Positions 7,142 through 16,477 of a stretch of DNA of 64,000 bases are shown piece after piece (within the stretch, counting starts at the first letter, position 1; every line of letters begins with the position of its first letter). The stretch spans positions 130,674 to 194,673 of the forward strand of contig NZ_JBNDMZ010000009.1 of NCBI RefSeq assembly GCF_049856295.1, in the 5' to 3' direction. The notes beneath the pieces were generated by a model that saw only the letters and a program-made list of their open reading frames with translations, was not told the origin of the DNA and searched no databases. Position numbers and translations under genes: made by a program. Origin of the DNA: JB111 sp049856295 (lineage in GTDB: Bacteria > Actinomycetota > Actinomycetes > Actinomycetales > Actinomycetaceae).

Positions 7142-10100
7142 TCAGTCGGCGGCGTGCTTGCCGCCGCCGGAGTCGTCACCCTCGTTCAGGACGTGGGCGT
7201 CGTCCGGCGGTGCCGCCGCGTGGGCCCCGGAGGTGGAACCGTCGGACGGCTTCCGCCCCTCGCCGGCCCGGGCACCTGACGCGGGGGCCGATCCAGCGTC
7301 CGCACCAGCCGCGCCCGCACCAGCCTCGGCCTCGCCGGCGCCGGCATGCACGAGCACGGGGGCGTCGTCGTCGCCGACCCGCTCCTCCTCGCGGACCCGG
7401 GCCGCTCCCCCCCCGGCGCGCAGCCGCTCGAGCTCGGCGCGGGGCGCAGCGGCGTCCTCGCCGCGCTCCTCGCGCGCCGCCACGACCTTCTCCAGCCGAG
7501 CGATCTCCTTCTCCCGTGCCCGCCGCTCGCCGCGCCCCTCGGTCAGCTCGTAGAGCACCGGGACGAGCAGCAGCGTGAGGATCGTCGAGGTGATGAGGCC
7601 GCCGATGACGACGATCGCGAGCGGCTGCGAGATGAAGGCACCGCCGCCCGTGATGCCGAACGCCATCGGGATGAGCGCCATGATCGTCGCGGCCGAGGTC
7701 ATGAGGATCGGGCGCAGGCGGTGCCGCCCGCCCTCGACGACCGCCTCGCGCAGGTCCATTCCGGCCGTGCGGTACTGGTTGATGAGGTCGATGAGGACGA
7801 TCGCGTTCGTCACGACGACGCCGACGAGCATGAGCGCACCGACGAGGGCCGCGACCCCGAGCGGCGTGTCCGTCAGCCACAGACCGAGGATCGCGCCGGT
7901 GGCGGCGAACGGGATCGACACGAGCAGCACGAGCGGCTGCACGAGCGAGCGGAACGTCGCCACCATGACGAGGTAGACGAGCGCCACGGCGAGCCCGAGC
8001 GCGAGGAAGAGGTTGCCGAAGGCGTCCTCCTGCTCGGCGCTGACGCCGCCGATCTCGACGCTGACGCCCTCGGGCTCGTCGACCGAGTCGAGCGCCGTGG
8101 CGAGCTCGGCGTTGACCGTCTGCAGGTCGGCGATCTCGGTCGCCGCGGTGATCGACGCCGAGCGGAGTCCGTCCTGGCGGGTGATCGAGGCCTGCTGGCG
8201 CTCCTCAGCGACGTCGGCGACGTCGTCGAGCACGAGCGGCGCCTCCGGCGACCCGCCGAGCGGCAGGGCGCTCAGCTCGTCGACGGTGGCCGGCGCCTCC
8301 CCGGAGAACAGGACGATCGGGAGGGTGCCGTCCTCGGTGTCGACGTCGCCGGCCGGGAGGCCGTTGATCGCCGCGTAGGCGATGCCGCCGACGGCGGACT
8401 CGGTGAGGCCGAGCGAGGCCGCGGCGGGCCGGTCGACGGCGACCTGGATGAAGGGCAGGTCCGAGGCGAGCGAGCTCTCGACGTCGCGCAGCCCGTCGAT
8501 CCCGGCGATCGCCGCCTCGACCTCCTCGGCGGTTGCGGCGACGTCCTCGCCGTCGGCCCCGGAGACGATGACCTCGACCCCGGAGGAGAACCCGCCGGCC
8601 GAGCCGGGCGCCACGGTGATGGTGCCGGCGTCCTCGCCGAGGGCCTCGAGCCGCTCGCGGACGTCGTCCTCGACGGCACCCGCGTCGGCGTCGACGTCGA
8701 GCGTCACCGAGAAGGTGACGTCCTGCGCCATGCCGAAGGCCGCCATCGCGGGATCGGCCGACCCGACCGTGACCTGGTAGCTCTCGACCTCCTCGACGTC
8801 GGCGAGCACGTCCTCGACCTGCTGGGCGGCGGCGTCCTGGGCCTCGAGCGTGACGCCCGTGGGCAGGTCCTGGGTGACCGAGATCGCGTTCTCGCCCGTG
8901 TCGCCGATGAAGTCGGTGGGCAGGCGAGTCGCACCGAACACGGTGGCCGCCATGAGGACGACGGCGCCGCCGATGGTGAGCCAGCGGTGCCCGAGGACGC
9001 CGCGCAACGAGGAGACGTAGCCGCGCTGCAGGATGCTCCTGCGCTCCTTCTCCTCCGCCTCGACGCGGGCGGTGGCGGCGCGCTCGGGGTCGACGGGCGT
9101 GCGGAGGAACCAGTAGGCGAGCACCGGGACGATCGTCAGGGCGACGAGCAGGGACGCGCCCAGTGCGAGGGCCACGGTGAACGCGAAGGGGCGCAGGAGC
9201 TCGCCGACCATGCCGCCGACGAGGCCGAGCGGGACGAACACGGCGGCGGTGGCGACGGTCGCGGACGTGACGGCGCCGGCCACCTCCTTGACGCCCGTGA
9301 GCACGGACTGCCGCTTCGACGTCCCGTAGGACTGATGCCGGGCGATGTTCTCAATGACGACGATCGAGTCGTCGACCACGCGGCCGATCGAGATCGTCAG
9401 CGCCGCCAGCGTGAACATGTTGAGCGAGTAGTCGGCTACCTTGAGCGCGAGCAGCGCGACGAGCAGCGAGAGCGGGATCGAGATCGCCGTGACGGTGGTC
9501 GCGCGGATCGAGCGCAGGAACAGCAGGATGACGAGGACGGCGAACGCGAGGCCGAGCACGCCCTCGACGGCGAGGTCCTCGATGGACTGCTGGATGAAGA
9601 CGGCCTGGTCGAACGCGACGACGAGCTCGCCGCCGTCGCCGAGGGAGCCCTCGAGCTCGGGCATGAGCTCGCGGATCTGCTCCGAGATCTCGACCGTGTT
9701 GCCGTCGGGCGTGGCCGTGATCGCCAGCCCGATGCTCGCGACCCCGTCGGTGCGGGTGAGCGACGTGGCGGGCACGTCCTCGACGGCGACGTCCGCGACG
9801 TCGTCGATCGTCACGACCTCGTCCGGGGCGGGTGCCTGGGGCGCCTGCTCGGCGCCGTCACCGGCGGTCGGTGCCTGCCCCGGGTCGGTGGGCGCCTGCC
9901 CCGGGTCGGTGGGCGCCTGCCCCGGGTCGGTGGGCGCCTGCCCCGGGTCGGTCGGTGCCTGCCCCGGGTCGGCGGGTGCCTGGCCCCCGTCGGCAGGGGC
10001 GTCCCCGCCCGCGGCGCCGCCCGACGACGAGTCGGCGACGAGCGGGAGCCCCGCGATCTCCTCGGGAGACGTGAGGCGGCCACCGGCCTGGATCGTCAGC

Positions 10101-10771
10101 TCGCTGCCGTCGGACTCGATGGTGCCGGCGGGGGTGACCACGCCGTTCTCGTCGAGCGAGCTCGTGATGGAGTCGAGCGTGAGGCCCTCGGCGGCGAGCG
10201 CCTCGGGGTCGACGTCGATGGCGACGCGCTGCTCGGTGATGCCGGAGAGCTGGACCTGGCGGACGCCGTCGACCCGGGAGAGCTCGGGGACGAGCACCTC
10301 CTCGACGCGCTGCTGGAGCTCGGCGACGTCGGCGCCGCCCGTGGCGGCGAGCTGGATGACCGGGAGGTCGTCGACGGAGCCGGCGATGACCTGGGTCTCG
10401 GCGTCCTCGGGGAGCTGCTGCTCGACCCGGCCGAGGGCCACCTGGAGCTCCTGCTGCGCGGTGAGAATGTCGGTGCCGTACTCGAGCTCGAGCATGACCG
10501 CCGAGACGCTGGGACCGGACTGGGACGTGGTGCCCTCGAGTCCGGGGACACCACGCGCCGCCTCCTCGACCACGCCCGTCACCTGGTCCTCGACGATCTC
10601 CGGGGAGGCGCCGGGCATGGTCGTCACGGCGGCGACGATCGGCAGCTCGAGGTCCGGGATGAGCTCCTGCCGCAGGGAGGTCGTGGCCCACAGGCCGGCG
10701 AGCACGGCGATGATCGTGGACAGGGCCACGAGCGCGCGATTGGACAGCGAGAAGCGGGCGAGGTTCGCCAC
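7142..10771 (-). CDS. RND-superfamily efflux transporter (AcrB/HAE1-like)
   Basis: A 1209-residue proton-driven inner-membrane exporter. It has the classical arrangement: helix 1 (ALVALSTIIAVLAGLWATT), a large periplasmic-type loop, then helices 2-6 with the proton-relay pair in SIGRVVDDSIVVIENIARHQ. A second copy of the same layout follows from about residue 620. Two low-complexity insertions are unusual. One is a PTDPGQA-repeat linker near residues 255-300, inside the first loop; the other is a long acidic/Ala-rich C-terminal tail after the last helix. No periplasmic adaptor or outer-membrane partner gene is adjacent. Cargo is unknown. Confidence 0.9.
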   Translation of the reverse strand: MANLARFSLSNRALVALSTIIAVLAGLWATTSLRQELIPDLELPIVAAVTTMPGASPEIVEDQVTGVVEEAARGVPGLEGTTSQSGPSVSAVMLELEYGTDILTAQQELQVALGRVEQQLPEDAETQVIAGSVDDLPVIQLAATGGADVAELQQRVEEVLVPELSRVDGVRQVQLSGITEQRVAIDVDPEALAAEGLTLDSITSSLDENGVVTPAGTIESDGSELTIQAGGRLTSPEEIAGLPLVADSSSGGAAGGDAPADGGQAPADPGQAPTDPGQAPTDPGQAPTDPGQAPTDPGQAPTAGDGAEQAPQAPAPDEVVTIDDVADVAVEDVPATSLTRTDGVASIGLAITATPDGNTVEISEQIRELMPELEGSLGDGGELVVAFDQAVFIQQSIEDLAVEGVLGLAFAVLVILLFLRSIRATTVTAISIPLSLLVALLALKVADYSLNMFTLAALTISIGRVVDDSIVVIENIARHQSYGTSKRQSVLTGVKEVAGAVTSATVATAAVFVPLGLVGGMVGELLRPFAFTVALALGASLLVALTIVPVLAYWFLRTPVDPERAATARVEAEEKERRSILQRGYVSSLRGVLGHRWLTIGGAVVLMAATVFGATRLPTDFIGDTGENAISVTQDLPTGVTLEAQDAAAQQVEDVLADVEEVESYQVTVGSADPAMAAFGMAQDVTFSVTLDVDADAGAVEDDVRERLEALGEDAGTITVAPGSAGGFSSGVEVIVSGADGEDVAATAEEVEAAIAGIDGLRDVESSLASDLPFIQVAVDRPAAASLGLTESAVGGIAYAAINGLPAGDVDTEDGTLPIVLFSGEAPATVDELSALPLGGSPEAPLVLDDVADVAEERQQASITRQDGLRSASITAATEIADLQTVNAELATALDSVDEPEGVSVEIGGVSAEQEDAFGNLFLALGLAVALVYLVMVATFRSLVQPLVLLVSIPFAATGAILGLWLTDTPLGVAALVGALMLVGVVVTNAIVLIDLINQYRTAGMDLREAVVEGGRHRLRPILMTSAATIMALIPMAFGITGGGAFISQPLAIVVIGGLITSTILTLLLVPVLYELTEGRGERRAREKEIARLEKVVAAREERGEDAAAPRAELERLRAGGGAARVREEERVGDDDAPVLVHAGAGEAEAGAGAAGADAGSAPASGARAGEGRKPSDGSTSGAHAAAPPDDAHVLNEGDDSGGGKHAAD
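9870..9995 (-). repeat. 21-bp tandem repeat within the RND exporter gene
   Basis: Six units of 21 bp, five nearly identical and one degenerate, encode repeated PTDPGQA in a Pro-rich linker of the first extracytoplasmic loop. Near-identity at the DNA level suggests a copy number that can change by slippage without shifting the frame. Confidence 0.88.
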
Positions 10772-10949
10772 GGGCGTGCTCCGGGAGGTCGTCGGGGAGG
10801 GGATCGCGCCGGACCACCGGCCGCGCCGTCGCTGAGTCTAGACACCGCGTCTCGTCTGGTGGCATCAGCCGAAGGATTGACGGTGTGGTCGTCGGTGTGA
10901 CGTACGCCGGGACCGCGCCGCCGCCGTCGTCCGCGCCTACGATTCCCTG

Positions 10950-11609
10950 GTGACTGCTGCTTCCCGCGCCAAGGACCCCATCGTCTGGATCGACTGCGAG
11001 ATGACGGGCCTCGACGCCGAGCGCGACTCGCTCGTCGAGGTCGCCGTCGTCGTCACCGACTCCGAGCTGACGCCGCTCGACGCCGGGCTCGACCTCGTCA
11101 TCCGGCCGCGCCCCGGCACGGTGGAGACGATGGACGAGGTGGTCGTCGAGATGCACAAGGCCTCCGGCCTCATCACCGAGCTGGACGACGGCCTCGAGAT
11201 GGCCGACGCCGCGGAGCAGGTCCTCGCCTACGTCAAGCGGTTCGTGCCGGAGAAGCGCCGCGCCCCGCTCGCCGGCAACTCGGTGGGGACCGACCGCGTG
11301 TTCCTCGCGCGGGACATGCCCGAGCTGGTCGAGCACCTGCACTACCGGATCATCGACGTCTCCTCGATCAAGGAGCTCGCCCGCCGCTGGTACCCGCGGG
11401 CCTACTTCCAGTCGCCGCAGAAGAACGGCGGCCACCGCGCGCTCGCCGACATCCTCGAGTCGATCGACGAGCTGCGGTACTACCGCGCGGTCCTGTGGCC
11501 CGAGGGCGAGGGGCCGACGACCTCCGAGGCGCGCGCCGCCGCCAAGGCCGTCTCCGACCACCCGACGAGCGCCGCGATCACCGAGCTCGCGAAGCCGTCG
11601 GACGCGTAA
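10950..11609 (+). CDS. orn: Oligoribonuclease
   Basis: A 219-residue DEDD 3'-to-5' exoribonuclease that finishes RNA decay by degrading 2-5-nucleotide fragments and pGpG-type dinucleotides. DEDDh residues are visible: IVWIDCEMTGLD (D and E), GNSVGTDRVFLARDMP (D) and the HRALADILESI HxxxxD motif. Length is slightly above the usual 180-200 because of an Ala-rich C-terminal tail. The start is a GTG at 10950. The 178 bp upstream, shared with the divergent RND gene, hold no recognisable operator. Confidence 0.93.
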   Translation: MTAASRAKDPIVWIDCEMTGLDAERDSLVEVAVVVTDSELTPLDAGLDLVIRPRPGTVETMDEVVVEMHKASGLITELDDGLEMADAAEQVLAYVKRFVPEKRRAPLAGNSVGTDRVFLARDMPELVEHLHYRIIDVSSIKELARRWYPRAYFQSPQKNGGHRALADILESIDELRYYRAVLWPEGEGPTTSEARAAAKAVSDHPTSAAITELAKPSDA

Positions 11610-11761
11610 CCACGCCCGACGACGAGACCCTCTGACCCGGTGCCCCGGACCGCTCCAGCCACCTCCGCCACCGACCCGAGCCGACGCCGACCAGCGCCAC
11701 CCCTGACCGGCGCCCCCACCGGCGGTGGCGCACCGTCCCCACGGCCCACCGCCGGCCGGGT

Positions 11762-12940
11762 TCAGTCCAGGTGCCCGATCGAGGCGCGGATGTCGGCCGC
11801 GACGAGCTCGGGCTGCTCCCAGGCCGCGAAGTGCCCACCCCGCTCGGCCTCGGTCCAGCTCACGACCCGGTCGACCTGCTCGACGAGCCGGCGCACGGGC
11901 CGGCCGATGTCGTCCGGCATGACGAGGATCGCCGTCGGCACGGTCGAGGGCTGCAGCGGCTCCGCCCAGTCGGGCAGCCCGTACTTGTAGTACCGGGCGG
12001 AGGAGCCGGCGGTCCGGAAGAACCAGTAGATCGAGACCACGGTGAGCATCTCGTCGCGGTCGAGCACCTGGTCCGGGTCGCCCTCGGCGGACGACCAGTC
12101 CTTGAACCGCTCGACGATCCACGACATCTGCGCGACCGGCGAGTCCGTCAGCGCGTAGGAGATCGACTGCGGCCGGGTCGACTGCAGCATCGCGTAGGCG
12201 CCGATGTCGTACATGTACCGGTACCCGTCGGCCACGGCGGCCGCCTCCGCGGGCACCGACATGTCCGCGGTCTCCTCGGTCAGCTCCTCGCCGCCGAGCG
12301 GGCCGGTGGAGTGGATGCCGGCGACGTGCTCGGGGTGGCGCAGCCCAAGGTCGCGGACGACCCCGGCGCCCGTGTCGTAGCCGTGGGCCAGGTAGCGCTC
12401 GTAGCCGAGCCGGTCCATGAGCGTGGCGAACGCGTCGGCCACCCGGGTGAGCGTCCACCCGACGACGGGGCCCGAGACACCGAAGCCGGGGATCGTCGGG
12501 GCGACGACGTCGAAGGCCTGGCCGCCGTCCGCGGGCTCGGTGAGCAGCGGGATCATCGACAGGAAGTCCGTCGGTCCGCTCGGCCAGCCGTGCACGAGCA
12601 GGAGCGGCTTCGCGTCGGGGCGGGGCGAACGGACGTGGACGAAGTGGACGTCGTGGCCGTCGATCGCGGTCGTGAACTGCGGGACGGCGTTGAGGCGGTC
12701 CTCCTGCGCCCGCCAGTCGAAGGTCTCCCGCCAGTAGGTCGCGAGGTCCTTCGCAAAAGCGAGCGGGAGACCGTCGGACCAGCCGGCCTCCGGGTTCTCG
12801 TCCGGCCAGCGCGTGTCCGCCAGGCGACGGTGGAGGTCCTCGATCGTGTCCTGGGGGACGGCGAGGGTGAAGGGACGGACGGTCTCGTCGGCGCGGGTGT
12901 CGGTCTGGGTGTCGGTGGTTCGCGTACCGCTGGTATCCAT
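11762..12940 (-). CDS. Epoxide hydrolase (alpha/beta-hydrolase with EHN domain)
   Basis: A 392-residue enzyme that opens epoxides to diols. The N-terminal EHN region has TIEDLHRRLADTRWPDENPEAGW. The alpha/beta-hydrolase core has the oxyanion motif HGWP (residues 117-120) and the nucleophile Asp189 in LAHGYDTGAG. The catalytic His is in AERGGHFAAWEQPE near the C-terminus. The ATG at 12940 was chosen because the reading frame further upstream is low-complexity and lacks family similarity. It is convergent with orn. Physiological substrate unknown; detoxification is the usual inference. Confidence 0.88.
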   Translation of the reverse strand: MDTSGTRTTDTQTDTRADETVRPFTLAVPQDTIEDLHRRLADTRWPDENPEAGWSDGLPLAFAKDLATYWRETFDWRAQEDRLNAVPQFTTAIDGHDVHFVHVRSPRPDAKPLLLVHGWPSGPTDFLSMIPLLTEPADGGQAFDVVAPTIPGFGVSGPVVGWTLTRVADAFATLMDRLGYERYLAHGYDTGAGVVRDLGLRHPEHVAGIHSTGPLGGEELTEETADMSVPAEAAAVADGYRYMYDIGAYAMLQSTRPQSISYALTDSPVAQMSWIVERFKDWSSAEGDPDQVLDRDEMLTVVSIYWFFRTAGSSARYYKYGLPDWAEPLQPSTVPTAILVMPDDIGRPVRRLVEQVDRVVSWTEAERGGHFAAWEQPELVAADIRASIGHLD

Positions 12941-13111
12941 GACCGGGACGCTACGGACCCACCCGGACAGGGCGTGACCTTTTTTCTGCGCGACCTCTCG
13001 GGGACGTCGCGCCACCCCCCGCGGACGTGAGCGAGCGCACCGCACACACGGCGCCGACGCCCTCGGGCCTCGGATAGCATGGTGCGTCGCTACCGCCGGT
13101 CGGTGGCGCAT

Positions 13112-13188
13112 GGTGGCTATAGCTCAGTTGGTAGAGCGCCTCGTTGTGGTCGAGGAGGTCGCGGGTTCAAGCCCCGTTAGCCACCCCA
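13112..13188 (+). tRNA. tRNA-His (anticodon GTG)
   Basis: A cloverleaf can be folded: acceptor GTGGCTA/TAGCCAC, anticodon stem CCTCG/CGAGG around loop TTGTGGT, and T-arm GCGGGTTCAAGCCCCGT. The extra 5' G at 13112 faces discriminator C73 at 13185, as required for tRNA-His. CCA is encoded. Confidence 0.96.
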
Positions 13189-13200
13189 GGGAGTCAGGTT

Positions 13201-13234
13201 CGGGCCCCGGCCGAGGCAGCTCGGTCGGGGCCCG
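13201..13234 (+). terminator. Hairpin downstream of tRNA-His
   Basis: A 14-bp stem CGGGCCCCGGCCGA / TCGGTCGGGGCCCG with a 6-nt loop starts 12 bp after the tRNA. It has no T-tract, as is common in high-GC actinobacteria. Confidence 0.7.
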
Positions 13235-13353
13235 CCCCCTTCCGGCCCCGGACCCGGGCCCCGCCGGACCGTCCGTGTCGCCCCGCTCACACGTCTCCGG
13301 CCGACGCGCCGATCCACCATGCGCGCCGACGCCGGAGGGGGCAGAGTGGAGGG

Positions 13354-13821
13354 ATGAGCACCGAGCAGACGTCCCTGTCCGTCTCCCGCACGATCGACGC
13401 CCCGGCGAAGGCCATCTTCGACGTCCTCACCCTCCCCTCCCGTCACTCCGAGTTCGACGGCTCGGGGATGGTCCGGTCCGACGACTACGCCGACCGGATC
13501 CAGCAGGTGGGCGACACGTTCGTCATGAACATGCACGCCGAGTCGCAGGGCGGCGACTACCAGATGCGCAACCACGTCACGGCGTACGCCGAGAACGTCA
13601 TGGTCGGCTGGCAGCCGAACAGCCCCGACGCCGACGGCCCCGGGGGCTGGGAGTGGCTGTACGAGCTGAAGTCCCAGGGCTCGGACTCGACCGAGGTCAC
13701 CCTCACGTACGACTGGTCGAAGGTGGAGGACCCGAAGCTCGCGTCGGTCTTCCCCGCGATCCCCGCCGAGAGCCTCGAGGAGTCCCTCAACCTGCTCGCC
13801 GCCGCCGTCTCGGACGCGTGA
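13354..13821 (+). CDS. SRPBCC-fold (START/polyketide-cyclase-like) protein
   Basis: A 155-residue cytosolic protein with an ATG at 13354 after GGAGGG. The N-terminus SVSRTIDAPAKAIFDVLTLPSRHSEFDGSG is the usual SRPBCC opening strand and helix. VTLTYDWSKV and the amphipathic C-terminal helix ESLEESLNLLAAAV complete the fold. Members bind hydrophobic ligands or act as small cyclases, but no ligand can be assigned. The next gene begins almost immediately (13823), so co-transcription is likely. Confidence 0.8.
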   Translation: MSTEQTSLSVSRTIDAPAKAIFDVLTLPSRHSEFDGSGMVRSDDYADRIQQVGDTFVMNMHAESQGGDYQMRNHVTAYAENVMVGWQPNSPDADGPGGWEWLYELKSQGSDSTEVTLTYDWSKVEDPKLASVFPAIPAESLEESLNLLAAAVSDA

Positions 13822-13822
13822 G

Positions 13823-15226
13823 GTGGGCGTACCCCGCAGGCGATCGCGCAGGAGCGTCAGGCGCGAGGCCGGCCGCACGGCCCTCTCCCGAGGATCGACC
13901 CCGCACGACGCCGACACCCGCACCTCGGCCGCCCACGCGGTGACCGCCGCCGGAACAGTGCCGGAGGGCACGGACGCGGGTGGTTCGACGTCGGGCCGTG
14001 CCGGTTTTCTCGCCGGATACCCACGCACCCGGGTGGTCATCCTCGCCTCGGTGACCATCGTCCTGGTCGGCCTGGCCGTCCAGACGATCAACCAGGCCGG
14101 CGCGCTGCTCAGCTCGATCCTCATCCCGACCGCGGTGGCGATCCTGCTCACGGGGCTGCTCATGCCGCTCCAGGTGCTGCTCAACCACCGGCTGCGCCTG
14201 CCGCGCCTGGCCGCCGCGGCACTGACGATCCTCATCACCCTCGCCTTCCTCACCGGGGTCGGCGCGCTCGTCGGAACCCAGATCTCCGAGGGGATCGGTG
14301 AGGTCGGGGAGCTCGCGTCCCTGCAGGTGCAGGACATCGTCAACGCGATCGCCAGCTCGCCCCTGCCCGTCGACGCCGCCCAGGTGCAGTCGGCCATGGA
14401 CCAGGCGGGCACCTGGCTGCAGGAGAACTCCTCCCAAATCGCCACGTCGGCCGTCGGCATCGGGACCGGCGCGGCGGGTGTCGTCGTCGGGGCCGTGCTC
14501 TGCCTCGTCGCCACGTTCTTCTTCCTCGCCGAGGGCGACCGCCTCGGCACGTGGGCGATCATGCGCCTGCCCCGCCAGTGGCACGAGCGGGCCTACGAGG
14601 CGGCGCGCCGCGGCTGGGTGACCATCGGGACGTACACGAAGACGCAGGCGCTCGTCGCCGCCGTCGACGCGGTCGGTATCGGCATCGGTGCGGCGATCCT
14701 CGGGGTCCCGTTCGTCATCCCCCTCACCGTGCTGACCTTCGTGCTGTGCTTCATCCCGGTCGTCGGTGCGTTCGTCTCCGGCGCGCTGTTCGTGCTCGTC
14801 GCCCTGGGCTCCCAGGGCCTGACGGCGGCGATCATCATGCTCGTCATCGTCGTGGGCGTCCAGCAGCTCGAGTCGAACTTCCTCCAGCCGGTCCTCATGG
14901 GCCGGGCCGTCGACGTCCACCCGATCGTCGTCCTCCTCGGCGTGGCGACGGGCTCGTACATCATGGGCATCGTCGGCGCCCTCTTCGCGGTCCCCGCGAT
15001 CGCCGCCGTCAACACGATCGCGAGCTACCTCGGCGGCCGGGACCCGTTCCCCGGACTGGCGCACGGCGGGAGCGCGCTCACCGACCCACCGCGCAGGCTC
15101 CTGCCCGAGGTCGACGCCGAGCGGATCCCGAAGCAGCTGGGGTCGGTGTCCCCCGCCTGGGTCGACGAGCGCAACGCCCGGCGGGACGAGAAGATCCGGC
15201 AGGTGCGCAAGGACCGGGCCGACTGA
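13823..15226 (+). CDS. AI-2E (PerM/YdiK) family transporter
   Basis: A 467-residue membrane protein with about eight helices. Helices 1 and 2 are VVILASVTIVLVGLAVQTI and LLSSILIPTAVAILLTGLLM. A large soluble segment follows, then a helix cluster with PFVIPLTVLTFVLCFIPVVG and the family-typical QQLESNFLQPVLMGRAVDVHPI. Members export small molecules; the autoinducer-2 role is proven for few. The start is uncertain: GTG at 13823 overlaps the previous gene's end, and GTG at 13940 would remove a 39-residue basic tail. Confidence 0.88.
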   Translation: MGVPRRRSRRSVRREAGRTALSRGSTPHDADTRTSAAHAVTAAGTVPEGTDAGGSTSGRAGFLAGYPRTRVVILASVTIVLVGLAVQTINQAGALLSSILIPTAVAILLTGLLMPLQVLLNHRLRLPRLAAAALTILITLAFLTGVGALVGTQISEGIGEVGELASLQVQDIVNAIASSPLPVDAAQVQSAMDQAGTWLQENSSQIATSAVGIGTGAAGVVVGAVLCLVATFFFLAEGDRLGTWAIMRLPRQWHERAYEAARRGWVTIGTYTKTQALVAAVDAVGIGIGAAILGVPFVIPLTVLTFVLCFIPVVGAFVSGALFVLVALGSQGLTAAIIMLVIVVGVQQLESNFLQPVLMGRAVDVHPIVVLLGVATGSYIMGIVGALFAVPAIAAVNTIASYLGGRDPFPGLAHGGSALTDPPRRLLPEVDAERIPKQLGSVSPAWVDERNARRDEKIRQVRKDRAD

Positions 15227-15238
15227 CCGACCCGGTCG

Positions 15239-16399
15239 CTACAGCCGCACCCGCCGGTCCGTGGCGGCCGACTCGTACGCGGCGTAGATCGCCTGCATCG
15301 AGGAGTACGCGAGCTCGATGTCCGCCTGCGGAGTCCCACCGTGGACGACGCAGTCGACGAAGTCCTGCATCTCGCCGACGTAGCCGCGGGCCAGCAGCTC
15401 GTCGAGCAGCACGTACTGCCAGCCGGCCTTGTGGTCGAGCTTCTCGGTGACGTACACGTCCTCCACCGAGGCCGGGTCCGCGTGGAAGAGACGCATCGAG
15501 TCGTTCTGGCTGATCTGGCACAGGTGGACGCTGTCCGTGGTGAAGACCTGGACGGTGTTGCGGACCCCGCCGACGATCACGTCGCTCGCCGTCACCACGC
15601 CCCGGGTGCCGTCGTCGAAGGCGAGGACGACGTTCGCGACGTCCTCGACGTCGGCGGGCCGGGCGTGGAGGAAGCGCCGCCGCTCGTCCGGGAGCGTGGG
15701 CGTGATCGCCGTCGTGTCCGCGAGGACCGACTCGACGGCCACGCTGCGACCCGCCGCCCGTGCCTCGACCTGCTTGAGGTAGAGCATCGCCGACAGCGGG
15801 TGGCAGCCCTGCCGGATCAGTGCCCCGCCGCCCGAGTGGCGCCAGTGGCGCGCGTACTCGGAGTGCGAGCCGTTGTGGGACTCCTCGCCGAGCATCATCG
15901 TGATGCGCGACCCGGAGCGCTCGAGCACCTCACGGCTCTTCTGGATCGACGGCGCGTAGACGTAGTTCTCCGCGTACCCGAAGACCCGGTCACCCCGGAC
16001 CACGACCTCCCGCAGCCGGTCCATCTCGGCCGTCACCGACTCGACCATCCGACGACGATCCACTCCGTCCGCGCCCTCGGCCGGCACGTCGAAGAACCCG
16101 GTCAGCGGCTTCTCGCAGATGACGTGCTTGCCTGCCTCGAGCACCGCGATCGCCATCTCGACGTGCAGCGACGGCGGGGTGCAGATGTCGACGACGTCCA
16201 CGGCGTCGTCGGCCAGCAGCTCGTCGAGGTCCTCGTAGACCGCGTCGATCCCGTGCCGCTCCGCGAACGCCGCGCGCCGCGTGGGCGGCGCGGCTACCGC
16301 GACGACCCGGACGTCGTGGCCCGCGACCCGGCGGAACGCCTCGACGTGCAGGTCGGCCACGAATCCCGCGCCGACCATCCCGATTCCGACCGTCTCCAT
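15239..16399 (-). CDS. Gfo/Idh/MocA-family NAD(P)-dependent oxidoreductase
   Basis: A 386-residue dehydrogenase. The N-terminal Rossmann fold has VGIGMVGAGFVADLH. The CEKPLTG motif (EKP of the family) follows the DAVDVVDICTPPSLH segment. The C-terminal domain carries SGGGALIRQGCHPLSAMLYL, matching the family's GGGxxxDxGxH-type substrate loop with Gly and His retained. These enzymes oxidise or reduce sugars, inositols and related compounds, but no pathway genes are adjacent to indicate which. It is convergent with the AI-2E gene, 12 bp apart. Confidence 0.88.
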   Translation of the reverse strand: METVGIGMVGAGFVADLHVEAFRRVAGHDVRVVAVAAPPTRRAAFAERHGIDAVYEDLDELLADDAVDVVDICTPPSLHVEMAIAVLEAGKHVICEKPLTGFFDVPAEGADGVDRRRMVESVTAEMDRLREVVVRGDRVFGYAENYVYAPSIQKSREVLERSGSRITMMLGEESHNGSHSEYARHWRHSGGGALIRQGCHPLSAMLYLKQVEARAAGRSVAVESVLADTTAITPTLPDERRRFLHARPADVEDVANVVLAFDDGTRGVVTASDVIVGGVRNTVQVFTTDSVHLCQISQNDSMRLFHADPASVEDVYVTEKLDHKAGWQYVLLDELLARGYVGEMQDFVDCVVHGGTPQADIELAYSSMQAIYAAYESAATDRRVRL

Positions 16400-16477
16400 G
16401 TCGAGCCGTCCTTTCCTGTGGTGGTGAATCGCGGGCCCGGCCGAGGGTGGCGAGACGCGGGTGGACGCCTGCGCCCG

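Noticed and set aside
9870..9995. CRISPR-like array
   Set aside because: The 21-bp units are contiguous without spacers and encode a regular Pro-rich peptide; no cas genes are present.
7346..10900. Very long open frame opposite the RND exporter, and similar ones opposite poxB, ppc and pncB
   Set aside because: High GC content leaves the reverse frames open; they lack family motifs and are rich in Arg, Ala, Gly and Asp typical of shadow frames.
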